Shown: positions 44,385-52,673 of the stretch, in pieces
Numbering within the stretch: the first letter of the stretch is position 1
Layout: each line of letters starts with the position of its first letter
Source: CAZWSE01 sp964636575
Lineage (GTDB): Bacteria; Pseudomonadota; Alphaproteobacteria; Rhodobacterales; Rhodobacteraceae
Reading direction: 5' to 3'
DNA: 64,000 nucleotides
NCBI GenBank assembly: GCA_964636575.1
Contig: CAZWSE010000003.1
Span: 5,127 to 69,126 of the forward strand
Program-made: the position numbers and the translations under genes
Notes under the pieces: generated by a model
The model's database searches: none
The model's input: the letters and a program-made list of their open reading frames with translations, nothing else
What the model was told of the DNA's origin: nothing

Positions 44385-45725
44385 TTACCGCCCCATGAGG
44401 GCATCATCGAAGGGATATTTGGTCAGGTTTTCGAACCCGTCTTCTGTGATCAAAACCTGATCTTCGAGCTTGATTGAAAAATCTCCGCCCTCCGGACTGA
44501 CCAGCGCCTCAACGCAAAGCACCATGCCGGGTTCCAAAGCATAGTCGAAAGCCCCTTCTACAGCATGGTCAGGATAGGCCACCAAAGGCCATTCATCGCA
44601 CAGTCCAACCCCGTGCATCAGGCAGCCGTATTTCAGTTTTTGAAACTGGGGATCCAGAACATGCGTGTTGGCGCTGAGGTCCGGGATCATCACCCCCGGT
44701 TTCAGCATTTCCATGTTCTGCATGATATGTTCGACCCCGTGTTGCATGGCGTAGACCATATCGGGGCGTGGTTTTTGATCGCCGATCCACCATGTGCGGC
44801 TGATATCAACGCAGATCCCGTAGCTGCCCACCAGATCGGTATCAAAGGCCACGATTTCATTGTTTTGAACGATCCTTGGGCCACATTCCTGAAACCAGGG
44901 GTTCGTGCGTGGGCCGGACGACAAAAGCCGCGTTTCGATCCATTCGCCGCCGCGTCTGATGTTCTCAGCGTGAAGAACGGCCCAGATGTCGTCCTCGGAC
45001 ATATTGCCGTTCGGAACATCGCGACGGGCCACCCTTTCCATTTCCGCGCAGGCGGTTTCACAAGCGTGAGACGCGCAGCGCATGGCTTTGATCTCATCCG
45101 GTCCTTTGACGGAACGGGCCTTTTCAGTGACCTCTTCGCCTTCCATGACCTGCAGCCCTTGGGCCTCTAAGGCGCGCAGGCCATGCAGCATGACCTTGTC
45201 GACTGCGATTTTTTTGTGGTTGGGCGCGTGTTCAGCCAAAAGTTGGCGGACTTCGTTTGCGAATACATCGGCCGCGACATCGACCTTATCGCCACGGTCG
45301 AAGTAGAACAGGTCAGCCCCTGAACGCGCTTCGCGTACCAGTGGATTAAACTGGGTCAGGAAGGGCGCGTTCTTGTAATCCCAGATCACCATGTATCCGT
45401 CTGCGCACAAAAGTACGGCGCGAAACGGGTTGTGGGTGTTCCAAAGCTGCATATTGGTGCTGTCGGTCGCGTAGCGAATGTTCAACGGATCAAACATCAG
45501 CAAGCCAGCATAGCCACGATCAACGATATGTTGCGTCAAACGTTTGTGGCGGTAGCGGCGCATTTCTTGGATATCGGGAAGCTCTAGCCCAGCAGCGGCC
45601 CATTCTTGAAAGGCCAGTTGTGTGGGGCCAATTTCGACGCGATCTGCATCATTGGGGGTATTGTCCCCAAGAAGAGCGCCTTTGTTTGGATCAATCTTTC
45701 GCGTGTCTCTGAAATGCGAATTCAT
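44385..45725 (-). CDS. dddP: Dimethylsulfoniopropionate lyase DddP
   Basis: 446 residues of pita-bread M24 peptidase fold, but the sequence is that of DddP, which cleaves DMSP to dimethyl sulfide and acrylate. Counted from the ATG at 45725, the metal ligands fall exactly at the positions known for Roseobacter DddP: Asp295 and Asp297 (AFDTD), Asp307, His371 (LMHGVG), Glu406 and Glu421; the proposed catalytic base is Asp377 (GLCDEWP). 'NIRYATDSTNMQLWNTHNPFR' and 'WIETRLLSSGPRTNPWFQECGP' are also diagnostic. No acrylate-processing gene is adjacent. Upstream DNA has three related short repeats. Confidence 0.96.
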   Translation of the reverse strand: MNSHFRDTRKIDPNKGALLGDNTPNDADRVEIGPTQLAFQEWAAAGLELPDIQEMRRYRHKRLTQHIVDRGYAGLLMFDPLNIRYATDSTNMQLWNTHNPFRAVLLCADGYMVIWDYKNAPFLTQFNPLVREARSGADLFYFDRGDKVDVAADVFANEVRQLLAEHAPNHKKIAVDKVMLHGLRALEAQGLQVMEGEEVTEKARSVKGPDEIKAMRCASHACETACAEMERVARRDVPNGNMSEDDIWAVLHAENIRRGGEWIETRLLSSGPRTNPWFQECGPRIVQNNEIVAFDTDLVGSYGICVDISRTWWIGDQKPRPDMVYAMQHGVEHIMQNMEMLKPGVMIPDLSANTHVLDPQFQKLKYGCLMHGVGLCDEWPLVAYPDHAVEGAFDYALEPGMVLCVEALVSPEGGDFSIKLEDQVLITEDGFENLTKYPFDDALMGR

Positions 45726-45750
45726 GTGAACGAACCTTTCTGTTGCCCAC

Positions 45751-45807
45751 CAAAATGCGCAATGAAAAGGTGTTGGTCCTGTCAAAATGCGACGAGAAAA
45801 TGTGTCG
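45751..45807. promoter_or_regulatory. Three direct repeats upstream of dddP
   Basis: AAAATGCGCAA (45752), AAAATGCGACG (45784) and AAAATGTGTCG (45797), all in the same orientation; the last two are 13 bases apart. Their location 26-82 bases before the dddP start suggests a regulator site; the regulator is unknown. Confidence 0.35.
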
Positions 45808-45909
45808 TTTTCGGAAGAATACCCTGCGGATATGGTGATCTTACCCGTGGATGTTTGCGGGAATGACAGCTGTTCTGACGACGCTTAACCCCACGCATAA
45901 CGCAGTTTT

Positions 45910-45942
45910 CCCCGCCGCGTAGGAGCAGGCTACACGGCGGGG
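45910..45942. other. Long GC-rich hairpin in the dddP upstream interval
   Basis: CCCCGCCG pairs with CGGCGGGG and, inside, GTAG with CTAC around a seven-base loop, with one C-A mismatch. TTCTTT follows on the plus strand but no real U-run, so a terminator role is weak. The rest of 45726-46066 has no gene that I can support. Confidence 0.5.
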
Positions 45943-46066
45943 CGCTTCTTTCGAAGCTAACACCTGATGCCTAACTCGACTGCAAAGCAGCGGGGCGCAG
46001 GTGTATTGGGTAGGCGCAATTTCCCACTGAGGCCAGACGGAGATGGCTTCAGTGGATTAAAGGTCG

Positions 46067-46519
46067 CTATCCTATTGGTAAGGCGTCAAGGACTTGTGCA
46101 AAGGCACCGTTCCCGTTCAACACCACCCCAAGACCTGAAAGCGACAACATCTGCGTATTGAGACGGAAGTCTTCGCCTTTAAGGAGGTTGATGACCGAAA
46201 GGGACGCAGCCACGGGAAGACAAATCGTTGCGGCGCCGCCGGTGAGAACCCAAGCGCCGAGACGTTCGATATCACCTGTGCGTTGCATGTTATCGCGCAG
46301 ATCTTTTTCCTGAGCTTCCATAGTCGATTCAAAAATGCCGTCACGGTTCAGAAATGTCTGAGGCTCTGGCGCCGACCGGATCGTTTCATGGATATAGTCT
46401 TCGTCAATCGCGCGAAACCGTCTGGATCCGCTGAATGTGCCGACTTGGACCGCTCGGTCCGCGACGGCAGAGTTTTTTGCGCGAAGTTGTGCTTCGTGCA
46501 AGGCCTGTGATGTGGGCAT
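46067..46519 (-). CDS. Unknown protein with C-terminal hydrophobic segments
   Basis: 150 residues. N-terminal half is hydrophilic and helical (MPTSQALHEAQLRAKNSAVADRAV ... IHETIRSAPEPQTFLNRDGIFESTMEAQEKDLRDNMQRTGDIERL); the C-terminal half has one clear membrane-like helix (LGAWVLTGGAATICLPVAASL) and a second weaker one. GGAAGGG lies seven bases before the ATG at 46519, which is preferred to 46600. I do not recognise it. It is isolated between dddP and a glyoxalase-related gene. Confidence 0.55.
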   Translation of the reverse strand: MPTSQALHEAQLRAKNSAVADRAVQVGTFSGSRRFRAIDEDYIHETIRSAPEPQTFLNRDGIFESTMEAQEKDLRDNMQRTGDIERLGAWVLTGGAATICLPVAASLSVINLLKGEDFRLNTQMLSLSGLGVVLNGNGAFAQVLDALPIG

Positions 46520-46690
46520 TCGTTGACCCTTCCTTTTACTGTCGATGGTTAATGAGTACCGCGCGAAAAAGGAAATTCTATGTCTCTGGACCAGAGACAA
46601 TGGGGCAATCTCGTGATTTCTGCCCTATTGGCCTGACCTTGGAAACGGTTTGCGTCAAGCGAGGCAAGCGCACCTGCCTCGCTCATTGGT

Positions 46691-47119
46691 TCAAAGTGTC
46701 AGTGATACATGCGGAATGTCACCGCTGATCTTTTGCACCGTTTGGCCCGACGCATTGACGGTACAATTGACCTGTCGCCGAAAGGAACTGAACCCTTCGC
46801 TTGCGACAACATCAATCGGGTCGTCAAACACCAGTGTCAAAGCCCAGTAATCAGTGCCTCGGCTTTGGGCCGCTTTCACCGTCGCGACAAAGGGATGGCC
46901 AAGGTAGGCACCGCGAACCCTTTGCCCCACAGCATATGTGGGCCTATTTGGCGCCGCAGCCTTGGCAGACAGGGTATTCCAATCGGAATAGCCCCACTGG
47001 TGGGCCAGGCTTTCCAGTGCTTGCGCATGGTTGATCTTCTTGCCTTGGGCAGCAAGATCAGCACGCAGTCTTTTTGCCTGCGCTTTCAAAGCGTCACGTG
47101 TTGGTAGATTAAGTGTCAT
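46691..47119 (-). CDS. Glyoxalase-related domain protein
   Basis: 142 residues. The N-terminal segment 'RDALKAQAKRLRADLAAQGKKINHAQALESLAHQWGYSDWNTL' matches the small 'glyoxalase-related' domain often annotated as glyoxalase superfamily protein; the C-terminal part is beta-rich. No glyoxalase metal triad is visible, so enzymatic activity is not supported. Single gene on its strand. Confidence 0.65.
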   Translation of the reverse strand: MTLNLPTRDALKAQAKRLRADLAAQGKKINHAQALESLAHQWGYSDWNTLSAKAAAPNRPTYAVGQRVRGAYLGHPFVATVKAAQSRGTDYWALTLVFDDPIDVVASEGFSSFRRQVNCTVNASGQTVQKISGDIPHVSLTL

Positions 47120-47228
47120 ATCATGATCCTTAGGAGGGTCATGGGCGTTTCAGTGGTGTCCGCGTTGCCAACTGGCCCGACCCCGAAGGTCAATGATCAG
47201 TAGGATATCAAATGCAGGCTTCACCGGT

Positions 47229-47265
47229 ATGCGGACGGCAGGGGCCTGACCCTAAGGTTCCGCAT
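47229..47265. other. Two-tier hairpin in the spacer after mltB-like gene
   Basis: ATGCGGA (47229-47235) pairs with TCCGCAT (47259-47265); inside, AGGG pairs with CCCT around GCCTGA. No U-run on either strand, so it may be an RNA-stabilising or processing element rather than a terminator. Confidence 0.35.
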
Positions 47266-47293
47266 TTAGGCGAGGTTGATCTTGGTTTCAAGT

Positions 47294-48100
47294 CTAGCCG
47301 TCAATCTTTGCTGCCATGATCGCAATCGCTTTTTGATAAACGGTCGCTGCATTCCACTGTTTGATCACTTTGAAGTTCGTTTGGCCCTCTTGATACCCTT
47401 TGCCCGGCTTCCACCCTTTTTGCCGCAAAAAATTTGCTGTTGAGGCCAGCGCATCGGATTGATCATAAAAATTGACCCGTCCATCCCCGTTCGCGTCGAT
47501 GCCGTATTTCAGAGCATTTCCGGGTAGGAATTGTGTGTGACCCAGTTCGCCGTGTTTTGCGCCTTGGGTGTTCGGCGTAATTGCCCCTTGGTCCACAAGC
47601 TTCAGTGCGCCGATGGCATGGGGGATAAAGAAATCAGATCGTCTGCAATCATACGCCAAAGTGGTGATCGCGGACACGACCTTACTGTCGCCCATAAAGC
47701 CGCCAAATCCTGTTTCCATGCCATGAATGGCAAGGATGACCCCCGCAGGGACGCCGTATTGACGCTCAAGTGATTGATAGAAAGATGCACTGCGGGCTTT
47801 GCGTTTGCGTCCCTGACTGACGATGGCGTTGGCACCGCGCACTTCCATGAATTTTGTGAGGCTGTATTTGAACGACCGCTGGTTTCGATCGGCTTTGATC
47901 GTGCGTGTCGCGTATTGCGCACTTGCCAGCGCTTGAAGGCCTTTTTTGCGAACGCCGGCTTTTTTAGCTTCAGACGCAAAAGATGCTTTCCACGCATCGA
48001 ACCCGCTGCCTGTGTTCCCACATTGGGCGGCAAGTGCAGCGCTGGGAAGACCAATGGCAACGACCAGCGAAAGAGAACGAAGATATCGGGGAAGGGCCAT
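47294..48100 (-). CDS. Lytic murein transglycosylase, MltB-like
   Basis: 268 residues with a signal peptide (LRSLSLVVAIGLPSAALA). The catalytic glutamate is in 'ILAIHGMETGFGGFMGDSKV', and the family blocks 'GELGHTQFLPGNALKYGIDANGDGRVNFYDQSDALASTANFL' follow. It cleaves peptidoglycan glycan strands, leaving 1,6-anhydromuramic acid. No lipobox, so the enzyme is probably soluble in the periplasm. Confidence 0.9.
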   Translation of the reverse strand: MALPRYLRSLSLVVAIGLPSAALAAQCGNTGSGFDAWKASFASEAKKAGVRKKGLQALASAQYATRTIKADRNQRSFKYSLTKFMEVRGANAIVSQGRKRKARSASFYQSLERQYGVPAGVILAIHGMETGFGGFMGDSKVVSAITTLAYDCRRSDFFIPHAIGALKLVDQGAITPNTQGAKHGELGHTQFLPGNALKYGIDANGDGRVNFYDQSDALASTANFLRQKGWKPGKGYQEGQTNFKVIKQWNAATVYQKAIAIMAAKIDG

Positions 48101-48193
48101 CTGTAAACTCCTGAAAGAAACTTACCAAACATTGCCACGGCATCCGAAGCAGACCAAGTCAAAACATCTGGTTGCGAGGGTTCACAACAAAAA

Positions 48194-48221
48194 GAAAGCG
48201 CAGGCCGAAGCCCGCGCTTTC
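48194..48221 (-). terminator. Intrinsic terminator downstream of glnA
   Basis: GAAAGCGC pairs with GCGCTTTC, with an inner GGC/GCC and CGAA loop. On the minus strand it is followed by TTTTTGTTG, as expected for glnA transcripts. It lies beyond the tandem repeats at 48232-48275. Confidence 0.75.
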
Positions 48222-48231
48222 GTGATTTTCA

Positions 48232-48275
48232 GTGTACAGGTTGTGTACAGGTTGTGTACGGATTGTGTACGGCCT
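48232..48275. repeat. Four tandem 11-bp repeats between glnA and its terminator
   Basis: GTGTACAGGTT, GTGTACAGGTT, GTGTACGGATT, GTGTACGGCCT in series. The period is about one helical turn, so each GTGTAC core faces the same side of the DNA. The array begins just after the glnA stop (48287 reading leftward). Confidence 0.8.
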
Positions 48276-48286
48276 GTGCATCGCGA

Positions 48287-49693
48287 TTAAACGCTGTAGT
48301 ACATTCCAAACTCGACCGGGTGCGGCGTGTGTTCGTAGTTTTGCACTTCTTCCATTTTCAGGTCGATGTAGCCTTCGATCTGGTCCTTTGTGAACACGTC
48401 GCCTGCAAGCAGGTAGTCGTGATCCGCAACCAGCTCGTCCAGCGCTTCACGAAGCGAGCCGCAAACCGTTGGAATGTCTGCAAGTTCTTCCGCAGGCAAA
48501 TCGTACAGGTTTTTGTCCATGGCTTCGCCGGGATCGATTTTGTTTTTGATACCGTCAAGGCCAGCCATCAACAGGGCAGAGAAGCACAGGTAAGGGTTCG
48601 CCGCCGGATCAGGGAAACGTGCCTCAACACGTTTTGCCTTCGGGCTTTCTGTCCACGGAATACGGACACAACCCGACCGGTTACGCGCAGAGTAGGCGCG
48701 CAGAACAGGCGCTTCAAAACCTGGGATCAGGCGTTTGTAGCTGTTTGTCGAAGGGTTGGTGAAGGCGTTCAAAGACTTCGCGTGCTTCAAAACACCGCCA
48801 ATGAAGTAAAGCGCTTCTTGGCTGAGATCGGCGTATTTATCACCTGCAAACAAAGGCTTGCCGTCTTTCCAGATCGACATGTTCACGTGCATGCCCGATC
48901 CGTTGTCACCGTAGATCGGCTTTGGCATGAACGTGGCGGACTTGCCATAGGCGTGGGCCACGTTGTGGATGACGTATTTGTATTTTTGGAGCTCGTCGGC
49001 TTGCTTGGTCAGTGAATCGAAGATCAAACCAAGCTCATGCTGACAGGACGCCACTTCGTGGTGGTGCTTGTCTACCTTCATGCCCAGACGTTTCATCGTT
49101 GAAAGCATCTCACCGCGAAGATCCTGGGCTTCGTCGGTAGGGTTGACGGGGAAGTACCCGCCTTTGAGGCCAGGACGGTGGCCCATGTTGCCCATTTCGT
49201 ATTCTGTATCGCTGTTCCAGCTCGCGTCTGTCGCATCGACTTCGTAGCTGACCTTGTTGATGGTGTTCGAAAAACGCACATCGTCAAAGAGGAAGAATTC
49301 AGCTTCTGGACCCATGTAGGCGACGTCACCAATGCCTGAAGATTTCAGGTAGGCTTCGGCTTTCTGGGCTGTGCCGCGTGGATCGCGTTCATAGGATTCG
49401 CCTGTGTCAGGCTCAACGATAGAGCAGTGCACACACAGTGTTTTTTCAGCGTAGAACGGGTCAAGGTAGACACTTTCGGTGTCCATCATAAGCTTCATGT
49501 CGGAAGCTTCGATCGATTTCCAACCCGCAACGGAAGAGCCGTCGAACATAAAGCCTTCTTCGATAAAGTCTTCGTCTACCAAGTCGGAGACGACCGTTAC
49601 GTGCTGAAGCTTACCGCGAGTGTCAGTGAAACGGATATCAACATACTCGATGTTTTCATCCTTGATCATCTTGAGAACTGCTTTTGTGCTCAT
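48287..49693 (-). CDS. glnA: Glutamine synthetase type I
   Basis: 468-residue dodecameric GSI, central enzyme of ammonium assimilation. 'VDIRFTDTRGKLQHVT', the latch 'MFDGSSVAGWKSIEASDM', the metal site 'GPEAEFFLFD', 'NGSGMHVNMSIWKDGKP' and the adenylylation site Tyr in 'MDKNLYDLPAEE' are all present, so GlnE-type control is expected. It follows glnB by 43 bases on the same strand, the classical glnBA operon. Ends in tandem repeats and a terminator. Confidence 0.98.
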   Translation of the reverse strand: MSTKAVLKMIKDENIEYVDIRFTDTRGKLQHVTVVSDLVDEDFIEEGFMFDGSSVAGWKSIEASDMKLMMDTESVYLDPFYAEKTLCVHCSIVEPDTGESYERDPRGTAQKAEAYLKSSGIGDVAYMGPEAEFFLFDDVRFSNTINKVSYEVDATDASWNSDTEYEMGNMGHRPGLKGGYFPVNPTDEAQDLRGEMLSTMKRLGMKVDKHHHEVASCQHELGLIFDSLTKQADELQKYKYVIHNVAHAYGKSATFMPKPIYGDNGSGMHVNMSIWKDGKPLFAGDKYADLSQEALYFIGGVLKHAKSLNAFTNPSTNSYKRLIPGFEAPVLRAYSARNRSGCVRIPWTESPKAKRVEARFPDPAANPYLCFSALLMAGLDGIKNKIDPGEAMDKNLYDLPAEELADIPTVCGSLREALDELVADHDYLLAGDVFTKDQIEGYIDLKMEEVQNYEHTPHPVEFGMYYSV

Positions 49694-49736
49694 TCCCTTT
49701 GTCCTTCTTTAGTTTTGAAAAGTATGGGGTTCGTGT

Positions 49737-50075
49737 TTACAGCGCGTCGGAGCCGGTTTCGCCGGTTCTGATGCGGATCGTCTGTTCAACCGGAGTGACA
49801 AAGATTTTGCCGTCGCCGATTTTGTCTGTTTTTGCGGCGTCAACGACGGCTGCGATAGCAGCGTCGACTTGATCATCGTCCAAAACGACTTCGATTTTCA
49901 CCTTTGGAAGGAAGTCCACGACGTACTCTGCGCCACGGTAGAGTTCTGTGTGGCCTTTTTGGCGGCCGAAGCCTTTGACTTCGATAACGCTTAGGCCTTG
50001 AACGCCTACCTCTTGCAGGGCTTCTTTAACCTCGTCCAGTTTGAACGGTTTTATGATGGCTTCTATTTTTTTCAC
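49737..50075 (-). CDS. glnB: Nitrogen regulatory protein P-II
   Basis: 112 residues, standard PII length. The T-loop is complete with the uridylylation site Tyr51 in 'GHTELYRGAEYVVDFLPK', and the ATP/2-oxoglutarate region 'GDGKIFVTPVEQTIRIRTGE' follows. PII reports 2-oxoglutarate and energy state to GlnD, GlnE and NtrB. I saw no sigma-54 promoter with correct spacing in the 243 bases upstream. Confidence 0.97.
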   Translation of the reverse strand: MKKIEAIIKPFKLDEVKEALQEVGVQGLSVIEVKGFGRQKGHTELYRGAEYVVDFLPKVKIEVVLDDDQVDAAIAAVVDAAKTDKIGDGKIFVTPVEQTIRIRTGETGSDAL

Positions 50076-50318
50076 GGGCGCAGTCCTCCAGCAGAATGTA
50101 GCCTGCTCAGATCATTTCCGTCGTGGGGCCACAATCCAATAGCCGGCAAACCAATCGTGCGGTTGAAACTTACGGTTAACAGCGACGCAAAAATGTGCGT
50201 TATGCCTAAAAAGTAATCACAAATGAATCGGCGAGGTGTCGAGCGTGATTAAGAAAATATGATTTGAATGGTGAGGATCACTCGTGCCTGGACCGGCGCA
50301 GCGTCAAGATCCGAAAGT

Positions 50319-50798
50319 TCAGGCTGCTTTTGCCAGCGCAGAACTGTGGCTTTGAACTTCTAATCCGCCCGCGTAAAACACGTGGTCGCTGTCAAAGCAA
50401 ACTTGGAAAAGTGTGGCGTCTTGGATACCGTTATCCAAAATGAATTCATCGTCGATCAGCTTTATTGCCGACACGATCGCCTGATCCTTGCCAAACATCG
50501 AGCGTGCGCGCCAATCCCGAACGAGGATGTCCTGTTCGGCAGGAACGACCACATCATCTTCTGGACGGGTCTGACCAAGTGATCCTGCTTTGATCTTCAC
50601 AGTTTGAACTACAGTTTTCATCGATTCAATTGCCCGAACCGTCGATACACCGCTGTCACGGGTGATTACTTTGTCACCGGGCATCAAGCGTTCGACGGGC
50701 ATTTCGCCTTTTAGCGTCAGAACAATCGTTCCGCGCAAAATACCATCCGCAATTGCGGCGGTGGCTTTCTTTGCATCTGGGTATGAAACGTGAAGCAT
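50319..50798 (-). CDS. Hint-domain protein, apparently degenerate
   Basis: 159 residues with the Hedgehog/intein-like Hint_2 pattern: 'GTIVLTLKGEMPVERLMPGDKVITRDSGVSTVRAIE' and 'ILVRDWRARSMFGKDQAIVSAIKL'. The family's usual initiating cysteine is absent (DGILRGT) and the usual SPxHR block reads VPAEQD, so autoprocessing chemistry looks lost. No signal peptide. Rhodobacterales genomes carry many Hint_2 proteins, often fused to large secreted domains; here there is only the Hint region. Single gene. Confidence 0.7.
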   Translation of the reverse strand: MLHVSYPDAKKATAAIADGILRGTIVLTLKGEMPVERLMPGDKVITRDSGVSTVRAIESMKTVVQTVKIKAGSLGQTRPEDDVVVPAEQDILVRDWRARSMFGKDQAIVSAIKLIDDEFILDNGIQDATLFQVCFDSDHVFYAGGLEVQSHSSALAKAA

Positions 50799-50961
50799 GG
50801 CAGCACCTAAAGGTCGTATCGATGATGCTGTTTTTGCATGCCTTTATGGCAACACTAGGTTAAGGCGGCCTGATTTGCGCCTTATTGTCATTATTTTGCT
50901 CTCGCCAGTCGCCAAAAGCTTTGCTAGGGAGCACATGCTGACGATTTTGACGTCGGCCTGT

Positions 50962-51045
50962 GCGGGTGTGGCGGAATTGGTAGACGCACCAGATTTAGGT
51001 TCTGGCGCCTATGGCGTGGGGGTTCGAGTCCCTTCACCCGCACCA
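50962..51045 (+). tRNA. tRNA-Leu (anticodon UAG)
   Basis: Acceptor stem GCGGGTG/CACCCGC, anticodon stem CCAGA/TCTGG around TTTAGGT (anticodon TAG), a variable arm typical of class II tRNAs, T-loop GGTTCGAGTCC, and an encoded CCA end. Located between the Hint gene and tig. Confidence 0.97.
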
Positions 51046-51114
51046 ACAGACTTTCTCATTTGGTGGAATTGCAGCAGAGGTCTGATCGCCTGCTTTTATT
51101 GCGATTTGACCCCC

Positions 51115-51143
51115 TTGCACCTATGCCCTGACCCCCATAGAAG
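51115..51143 (+). promoter_or_regulatory. Candidate promoter of tig
   Basis: TTGCAC and TAGAAG with a 17-base spacer, 66 bases before the ATG. Moderate match only. Confidence 0.3.
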
Positions 51144-51209
51144 AACGGGGATTTAGATATGGGTCGATCCGTTCCGAAAGGGGCGCGACCAAGCTGATAG
51201 GGATATGAC

Positions 51210-52541
51210 ATGAAGGTCACCGAAACGCTCAACGAAGGCCTCAAGCGCGGCTATTCTATTGTAGTTACTGCCGCAGAGCTTGAAACCAAGGTCAACGAAA
51301 AGCTGGTTGAAGCACAGCCCGAGATCGAGCTGAAAGGCTTTCGCAAAGGCAAAGTACCAATGCCGCTTTTGAAAAAGCAATTCGGTCAGCGTTTGATGGG
51401 CGAAGCTATGCAAGAAGCCATTGATGGCGCCATGGCGGAGCACTTTGAAAAATCCGGTGACAGCCCTGCGATGCAGCCTGATGTCAAAATGACCAACGAG
51501 GACTGGAAAGAGGGCGACGATGTTCTTGTGGACATGTCGTATGAGGCTTTGCCCGAGATCCCAGACGTCGACTTTTCAAAGATCAAACTTGAAAAAATGG
51601 TCGTTGAGGCCGGCGCCAAGGAAGTCAAAGAAGCCTTGGACAATCTTGCCTCAACAGCGCAGGATTTTAAGGATCGCAAAAAGGGTTCTAAGGCCAAGGA
51701 CGGTGATCAGGTTGTATTCGACTTTTTGGGTAAAGTTGACGACGAAGCCTTTGAAGGCGGCGCTGCGGAAGACTATCCTTTGGTGCTTGGTTCCAACTCT
51801 TTCATCCCAGGCTTTGAAGATCAGCTTGTTGGTGTGAAAGAAGGCGAAGACAAAACTGTAACTGTTGGCTTCCCAGACGATTATCAAGCAGAGCATTTGG
51901 CCGGCAAAGAGGCTGTATTTGAGTGTTCTATCAAGGGCGTCAAGGAACCAGTCGCAGCCGAAGTGAACGATGATCTGGCCAAGAAGTTTGGTGCTGAAGA
52001 CTTGGACGGTCTCAAGACCCAAATTTCAGAGCGCCTCGTCGCCGAATATGATGGTGCGGCCCGGACCGTTATGAAGCGTGGTCTGTTGGATCAACTGGAT
52101 AAACTGGTGAAGTTTGAATTGCCGCCATCTTTGGTTGATGCAGAGGCAAACCAGATTGCCCACCACTTGTGGCATGAAGAAAACCCTGAGGTCGAAGGCC
52201 ACGATCATCCTGAGATCGAGCCGACCAAAGAGCATTTGAAGTTGGCAAACCGCCGCGTCCGTTTGGGGCTGTTGTTGGCTGAGATCGGTCAGAAGGCCGA
52301 GGTCGAAGTTTCTGACGCCGAAATGACCCAAGCTGTCATGAACCAAGCCCGTCAGTACCCAGGGCAGGAACGCCAGTTCTTTGAATTTGTTCAGCAAAAT
52401 CCGCAAATGCAGCAGCAACTGCGCGCACCATTGTTTGAGGACAAAGTTATCGACCACGTCTTTGAGCAAGCTGAAATCAAGGACAAAAAGGTCAAGAAGG
52501 CCGATCTTGAAAAGGCGATTGAATCGCTTGACGACGAATAA
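51210..52541 (+). CDS. tig: Trigger factor
   Basis: Ribosome-associated chaperone, 443 residues. N-terminal ribosome-binding domain with signature 'GFRKGKVPMPLLKKQFG' (about 45-61), FKBP-type PPIase domain (about 160-245; 'VFDFLGKVDDEAFEGG', 'IPGFEDQLVGVKEGED'), and long helical C-terminal arms (to 'LEKAIESLDDE'). Monocistronic, downstream of tRNA-Leu, with a strong terminator. Confidence 0.97.
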   Translation: MKVTETLNEGLKRGYSIVVTAAELETKVNEKLVEAQPEIELKGFRKGKVPMPLLKKQFGQRLMGEAMQEAIDGAMAEHFEKSGDSPAMQPDVKMTNEDWKEGDDVLVDMSYEALPEIPDVDFSKIKLEKMVVEAGAKEVKEALDNLASTAQDFKDRKKGSKAKDGDQVVFDFLGKVDDEAFEGGAAEDYPLVLGSNSFIPGFEDQLVGVKEGEDKTVTVGFPDDYQAEHLAGKEAVFECSIKGVKEPVAAEVNDDLAKKFGAEDLDGLKTQISERLVAEYDGAARTVMKRGLLDQLDKLVKFELPPSLVDAEANQIAHHLWHEENPEVEGHDHPEIEPTKEHLKLANRRVRLGLLLAEIGQKAEVEVSDAEMTQAVMNQARQYPGQERQFFEFVQQNPQMQQQLRAPLFEDKVIDHVFEQAEIKDKKVKKADLEKAIESLDDE

Positions 52542-52565
52542 AGATTATTCAGAATTCCACGAAGA

Positions 52566-52592
52566 GGGTCGCCCATTGGGCGGCCCTTTTTT
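52566..52592 (+). terminator. Intrinsic terminator of tig
   Basis: GGGTCGCCC pairs with GGGCGGCCC (one G-U), three-base loop, then TTTTTT. Confidence 0.9.
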
Positions 52593-52620
52593 GTTGGCGC
52601 AACATGTGATGTGGCAAAAA

Positions 52621-52653
52621 AAACGCCGCGCAAGGATATCCCGCGCGGCGTTT
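52621..52653 (-). terminator. Intrinsic terminator of the rpsF-rpsR-rplI operon
   Basis: Eleven-base perfect stem (52621-52631 with 52643-52653), 11-base loop; on the minus strand it is followed by a T-run (TTTTTTGCC). Confidence 0.85.
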
Positions 52654-52673
52654 CTAAGTATGTGTGATGTGGC

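Noticed and set aside
50076..50318. Possible sigma-54 promoter upstream of glnB
   Set aside because: The best match on the minus strand (GCACG ... TTGC) has a spacer two bases too long and lacks the -24 GG.
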